Assembly: GCA_017621815.1 (NCBI GenBank)
Contig: JAGASK010000043.1
Location: 152,961-216,960, forward strand
Origin: Lachnospiraceae bacterium
GTDB lineage: Bacteria > Bacillota > Clostridia > Lachnospirales > Lachnospiraceae
Length of the DNA: 64,000 nt
Reading direction: 5' to 3'
Shown: positions 60,566 to 64,000 of the stretch, one piece after another
Position numbering within the stretch: the stretch's first letter is position 1
How the letters are laid out: every line of letters begins with the position of its first letter
The notes under the pieces: model-generated
Told to the model about the DNA's origin: nothing
The model's input: only the letters and a program-made list of their open reading frames with translations
Databases searched by the model: none
Position numbers and translations under genes: made by a program

Positions 60566-61945
60566 ATGAAGTTTATTGGACGAAAAGAGGAACTGAAAAA
60601 ACTTGATAAGGTTATAAACTCAGATGAAATGAAATTCACCCTGATATATGGACGCAGGCGGGTTGGGAAAAGTGAGCTTGTCAGTCAGGCTCTGTCAAAG
60701 AGCGAAGTAAAAAAACTGTATTATGAATGTAAACAAGTTGCCCAGGAGAGCAATGTGAGTGGCTTAAGTGAGATTGTATCTGAAACCATGGGGCTTCCAA
60801 AGTTAGGGTTTACAGATATTGAGTCATTGCTTAATTATATATTCGAACTTTCTACAAAAGAAAAGATGGTTCTGGTACTGGATGAGTATCCATATTTAAG
60901 AGAATCAGTAAAAGGAATGGACAGTATATTACAGGCAGTTGTAGATAAATACCGCAGGGATTCAAAGCTTACTCTGATTATTTTAGGTTCTTATGTGGAG
61001 GTTATGCGTTCGCTTTTGGAGCATGAAAATCCACTGTATGGAAGAGTGGATCTAACCATAAATCTAAAACAGATGGATTACTATGAGTCTTCCTTTTTTT
61101 ATCCAGATTATTCAGCAGAAGATAAGGTAAGAATCTATTCGGTATTTGGAGGAATTCCGTATTACAACCGATTAATTGATGATTCAAAAAGCGTAAAGGA
61201 AAATATACTTTCGCTGATTGCATCTCCGGGGGCACGACTGGAGAATGAAGTATCCATGTATTTGAATGCGGAACTTTCCAAAATTGTTAATGCCAATGAG
61301 GTGTTTGAAGCATTATCAAGAGGATTCTCAAAGTACAGTGATATTCTTTCGCAGTCTCATGTATCGAGCGGACCTACCCTTGCAGATGTATTGGCTAAAC
61401 TGATCAGTATGGAGGTTGTGGTCAAGACTGCACCAATTAACGACAGTGCAAATAAAAAGAAGATTGCATATTATATTTGCGACAATTTGTCTCTCTTCTA
61501 TTACAGGTATATCTTCAAGTATTCATCACAGATGCAGATTATGAATTCAGATGTATTCTATAAGAAATATATTGAAAAGGATTTTGAAGAATATTATGTA
61601 CCGCATATTTTTGAAAATATATGCAGACAGTATCTGATTCGAAAAAACAAGGCAGGGGAGATTGAACCGGTTATCGAAAATATTGGAAAGTATTATTATG
61701 ATAATCCGGAGAAGCGAACGAATGGTGAGTTTGATATTGTAACAGAGGATGAGACTGGATATGTCTTTTATGAGGTTAAGTTCAGAAAGAAACCAGTGTC
61801 GGATGAAATGATTGATGAGGAAATTAAGCAGGTGAAAGCAACAGGATTAGACTGTTATAAGTATGTATTTTTCTCACGAAGCGGATTTAGATGTGAAAAA
61901 AGAGATGATGTTGTGCTGATTGCACTTGAAGAAATATTTGCTTAA
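60566..61945 (+). CDS. AAA-type ATPase with C-terminal DUF234 nuclease-like domain
   Basis: 459 residues. N-terminal FIGRKEELKKLDKVI and Walker A YGRRRVGKSELV (about 28-39), Walker B VLVLDEYPYL (about 92-101), sensor ILGSYVEVM: an archaeal-ATPase-type (STAND-like) P-loop domain. A winged-helix region follows (about 225-300), then DUF234, whose GEFDIVTED and YEVKFRKKP spell the D...E-x-K core of PD-(D/E)XK nuclease folds (about 385-410). Role unknown; such genes are scattered in accessory regions of anaerobes. Codon use is more AT-rich than in the genes to its left, consistent with transfer. Confidence 0.88.
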   Translation: MKFIGRKEELKKLDKVINSDEMKFTLIYGRRRVGKSELVSQALSKSEVKKLYYECKQVAQESNVSGLSEIVSETMGLPKLGFTDIESLLNYIFELSTKEKMVLVLDEYPYLRESVKGMDSILQAVVDKYRRDSKLTLIILGSYVEVMRSLLEHENPLYGRVDLTINLKQMDYYESSFFYPDYSAEDKVRIYSVFGGIPYYNRLIDDSKSVKENILSLIASPGARLENEVSMYLNAELSKIVNANEVFEALSRGFSKYSDILSQSHVSSGPTLADVLAKLISMEVVVKTAPINDSANKKKIAYYICDNLSLFYYRYIFKYSSQMQIMNSDVFYKKYIEKDFEEYYVPHIFENICRQYLIRKNKAGEIEPVIENIGKYYYDNPEKRTNGEFDIVTEDETGYVFYEVKFRKKPVSDEMIDEEIKQVKATGLDCYKYVFFSRSGFRCEKRDDVVLIALEEIFA

Positions 61946-62158
61946 TGAGTTTTCTGTATTTATGATTATCCATGAACATATACCCCAAGCAGAGGGTGTC
62001 ACAATCATGACATATCAATTCTGTATTATAAGGACATTTTTCTAAAAGAATTTAGAAAGTGAATTGAAAATGGGAAATTATTATATGTTTTTTTGAAAAG
62101 AAATGATATACTAATAAATATGATTGGAAAGTAATTAGAAATGTATGGAAGTAGTACC

Positions 62159-62475
62159 ATGTTAGCAGATGAAATAAGAGCAGGTGAGTCAGCTAATATT
62201 GAGTTTAAGGTTGAAGTGCCGAAAAGAAGCGAGAGGTATATAAAAAGCATAGCCGCATTTGCTAACATTTCAGGTGGGAAAATCGTTATTGGTATTGATG
62301 ATGAAAGTCATGAAATAGTGGGTGTCAATAAAGATGAAGTATCTAAAATCATAAATAATTTAGCAAATACAAAGGAACATCCAGACATGCTGACAAAGCA
62401 ATCCTAAAGGATTTAGAGTTTCAGGGATTTAATCATTCTTTTGATGAGATGGTTTGTATATCGGTGTATCGCTGA
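62159..62475 (+). pseudogene. Decayed AlbA_2/Schlafen-type ATP-binding protein gene
   Basis: From ATG 62159 a typical AlbA_2 start is read: AGESANIEFKVEVPKRSERY, AFANISGGKIVIGIDDES, IVGVNKDEV. The frame then stops at 62405. Another frame reads ADKAILKDLEFQGFNHSFDEMVC to a stop at 62473-62475, which resembles a part that normally lies about 50 residues further on in these proteins. So an internal deletion with frame change plus loss of the whole C-terminal half. No strong SD. Full-length relatives exceed 400 residues. Confidence 0.75.
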
Positions 62476-62490
62476 AGTATTTAGTAGAAT

Positions 62491-62727
62491 GCAAATTATG
62501 AATTAATCTATAATGATTATGCGCAAAGTGCAAACACTTTATTTCATTTTATGAAAAAACCGGAATATCTAAAAGAAATCCTGCAGAAAAAAGCCTTAGT
62601 GCCAAGGTATTGCAAGGAGAACATGGGATATCTCAATATATGTAATGACGGTACTTTTTTTGAAGAAGTGGATGTCCTGCAAAAATGTTTTTGCGATATC
62701 CCTTTCCATAATGCTCATATACGGTAA
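62491..62727 (+). pseudogene. N-terminal remnant of an AbiGi-type abortive-infection protein
   Basis: The frame through 62521 reads AQSANTLFHFMKKPEYLKEI, then QKKALVPRYCKENMGYLNI, then FEEVDVLQKCFCDIPFH and a stop at 62725-62727. This is the start pattern of AbiGi, the antitoxin-like partner in AbiG abortive-infection systems, as I recall the family. No ATG in frame upstream of residue 1 of the match; an internal ATG at 62551 would give only 58 residues. The remaining two thirds of the gene are absent. Confidence 0.6.
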
Positions 62728-62742
62728 AGAAGCATGGTAAAG

Positions 62743-62808
62743 AGAACTGATACAGACAGTCACCCACGCTATTCCGGGCAAGGCAAACATGATAGAATCG
62801 CTCTGACG
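62743..62808 (+). pseudogene. Possible C-terminal remnant of an unknown gene
   Basis: A short open stretch ending ELIQTVTHAIPGKANMIESL at a TGA (62806-62808) inside the left arm of an intrinsic terminator. The terminator directly at the stop suggests the tail of a lost gene. Not recognised. Confidence 0.25.
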
Positions 62809-62836
62809 AGGACACAAAATCGTCGGAGCGTTTTCT
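62799..62836 (+). terminator. Intrinsic terminator in the decayed region
   Basis: CGCTCTGACGA (62799-62809)/TCGTCGGAGCG (62820-62830), one T-G pair, 10-base loop, then TTTTCT. Confidence 0.8.
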
Positions 62837-62980
62837 ATTCCACATGGATAGATTATTGACGCTAATAATATATGAGATGCGCAAAAAATATTGAAAATCC
62901 AGTCTACTGGAAGTATAATGTGACGGAGTTAAAAGCTAAGCTTTTTTGATGAGTCTACTAGCGAAAGGAAACCTATCATC

Positions 62981-64000
62981 ATGAAAAAAAGGGCAACTAT
63001 TTTTCTTGTGACTTGTCTCATGTTTTCTCTTGTGGCGTGTTCGCCCGGTGGGAACAGCGAGCAGCCATCGCAGGCGCAGAAAGCAACCAAGACACAAGAA
63101 CCAACCTTACCAGAAAGCAACGAAACAGAAAAAGGGACGTCTGCCAAAGAAGAACAAACCGAAGAAGTCCCTTCGGAAAATTCGGCAACAGAGAACTCGT
63201 CCTCAAAAGCAGAGCAAGAAACAAACAACGAAAACAATGAAACCGAATTGAATGATGAACTTGAAGTGGATTTTACATATGACTATTCGGAGGATATCAA
63301 GGCGGATATTGACTATGTGGTATCAAGTTCAACTTCCCTGCAAAAAGAGCTGGAGAATGTTGAGACGGTTATTCAGAAGTACAATCTGCTAGCTGAGGAA
63401 GCTCAAAGTCAAGGCGAAATGAATGTATCATCTAAGTGGCTTTACGTAATATGGGATACGGAATTAAATAACCTGTGGAGCAGATTCAGTAATTCTGCTG
63501 ATCAGCAGACAAAGGAGAATATTCTTGCAGATCAAAGGAATTGGATAGACATGAAAGAAGCGGCGGTCTTTGAGAGCATCGGATCCAGCGAAGAAAACGG
63601 CAGCATGTATCCTCTGCTTGTAAACTCTTTTCTGGAAGAGATTACCAGGAACAGGGCTTATGTTCTTGCTAATGAGCTGGCGAAGATAAAAGGCGAGTCC
63701 TTTATCATGCCGGAAAAATCGGCAAAGTACGGTTTGTTTGTAGACAATCAGGGGACAGGCAGCATCTACAGTTCTCTGATTATCCGGCAGGGAGTGTCGG
63801 AAGACGATGAAGCTGTTATCTCCATTTACAGACTGGGGGAAATAAAAGGAGTCTTTGTTGACAATGGAAATGGAGAATTGTCTTTCACATCGAATGATGC
63901 AGATACCAGAATTGTAAAGGGAATCATAAAAATCAACGGATGGAACGGCGCAAGTTTTACAGTTACAGAGGCACCGGAAGGGTTCATCTCCGTAGGGGAA
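62981..64000 (+). CDS. Lipoprotein with LprI-like (DUF1311) domain, C-terminus outside the window
   Basis: Open from ATG 62981 (GAAAGGAAAC upstream) to the last base, 340 codons. Signal peptide with lipobox SLVAC (Cys20). Residues about 21-90 are a Glu/Gln/Asn/Thr/Ser-rich linker. Residues about 100-235 match the LprI/DUF1311 pattern: WDTELNNLWSRF, then LADQRNWIDMKEAAVFESI, and FLEEITRNRAYVLAN. LprI of Mycobacterium is a lysozyme inhibitor. The rest (about 245-340) is beta-rich, with GLFVDNQGTGSIYSSL. Glutamine codons are often CAA, unlike the left part of the window. Confidence 0.82.
   Translation, partial: MKKRATIFLVTCLMFSLVACSPGGNSEQPSQAQKATKTQEPTLPESNETEKGTSAKEEQTEEVPSENSATENSSSKAEQETNNENNETELNDELEVDFTYDYSEDIKADIDYVVSSSTSLQKELENVETVIQKYNLLAEEAQSQGEMNVSSKWLYVIWDTELNNLWSRFSNSADQQTKENILADQRNWIDMKEAAVFESIGSSEENGSMYPLLVNSFLEEITRNRAYVLANELAKIKGESFIMPEKSAKYGLFVDNQGTGSIYSSLIIRQGVSEDDEAVISIYRLGEIKGVFVDNGNGELSFTSNDADTRIVKGIIKINGWNGASFTVTEAPEGFISVGE

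Noticed and set aside
63013-63251. Two short + strand frames inside the LprI-like gene
   Set aside because: Lys/Gln/Arg-rich shadows of the lipoprotein linker in the other frames; no SD, no family.
1-64000. tRNA, rRNA, replication origin or prophage genes
   Set aside because: No cloverleaf ending in CCA, rRNA block, DnaA-box cluster or phage structural gene was recognised by eye; a tRNAscan or Infernal run would settle the RNA part.

Overview
The window looks like chromosome from a low-to-mid-GC, Gram-positive, endospore-forming anaerobe of the class Clostridia, most likely family Lachnospiraceae. Evidence: lipoboxes and Shine-Dalgarno sites of Firmicutes type, a SleC-like spore cortex-lytic protein, the gene order rho-rpmE-DUF1385-prmC-prfA, a Bacillus-type PurF with iron-sulfur cysteines, LytTR/DUF3021 pairs, and many OmpR-type two-component systems. 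The family assignment is an inference; no rRNA or tRNA gene was seen.

Layout. 1-4005: the end of a GGDEF protein, htpG (Hsp90) behind a perfect CIRCE operator, and a SleC-like gene whose ribosome binding site lies in a hairpin. 4134-11130: a four-gene cassette of unknown function encoding a 1185-residue beta/alpha-solenoid protein, a divergent lid-less Hsp70-like ATPase, a TPR protein and a membrane-anchored coiled-coil protein. This is the best candidate for an undescribed system. 11244-13570: polar amino acid ABC transporter. 13714-18869: purC, purF, purB and a second PurF-like protein that lacks the catalytic N-terminal cysteine. 18911-19046: one copy of a 134-bp structured repeat whose second copy lies inverted at 47239-47372. 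19233-24075: rho, rpmE, DUF1385, prmC, prfA. 24210-28150: two unrecognised genes, a metallo-beta-lactamase-fold hydrolase, a DinB-like protein and a cupin.

28246-38323 is a signalling and envelope block. It has two OmpR/EnvZ-type systems, each joined to exported proteins. Periodic 11-bp direct repeats precede both a lipoprotein gene and an amidase-deacetylase fusion, suggesting that the adjacent regulators control exported and wall-active proteins. 38453-41851: MscL with a zinc ribbon, a TIM44-like zinc-ribbon protein and a membrane GGDEF protein. 42083-44084 and 54321-56243 are two versions of one gene order: membrane-anchored alpha/beta hydrolase, LytTR regulator, DUF3021-type membrane protein. 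Between them lie an HD protein, DUF554, a GNAT enzyme, an ECF sigma factor with a membrane partner whose outer domain resembles that of FtsX, an esterase-cyclase-TraX set, small enzymes, and aspS. 56262-60226: rRNA methyltransferase, TPR lipoprotein, free-standing ATP-cone protein and pyrF.

60296-64000 looks like accessory DNA: an ATPase of the DUF234 type whose promoter is bracketed by two 32-bp repeats, decayed remnants of an AlbA_2/Schlafen-type gene and of an AbiGi-type abortive-infection gene, and the start of a LprI-like lipoprotein gene that runs off the end.
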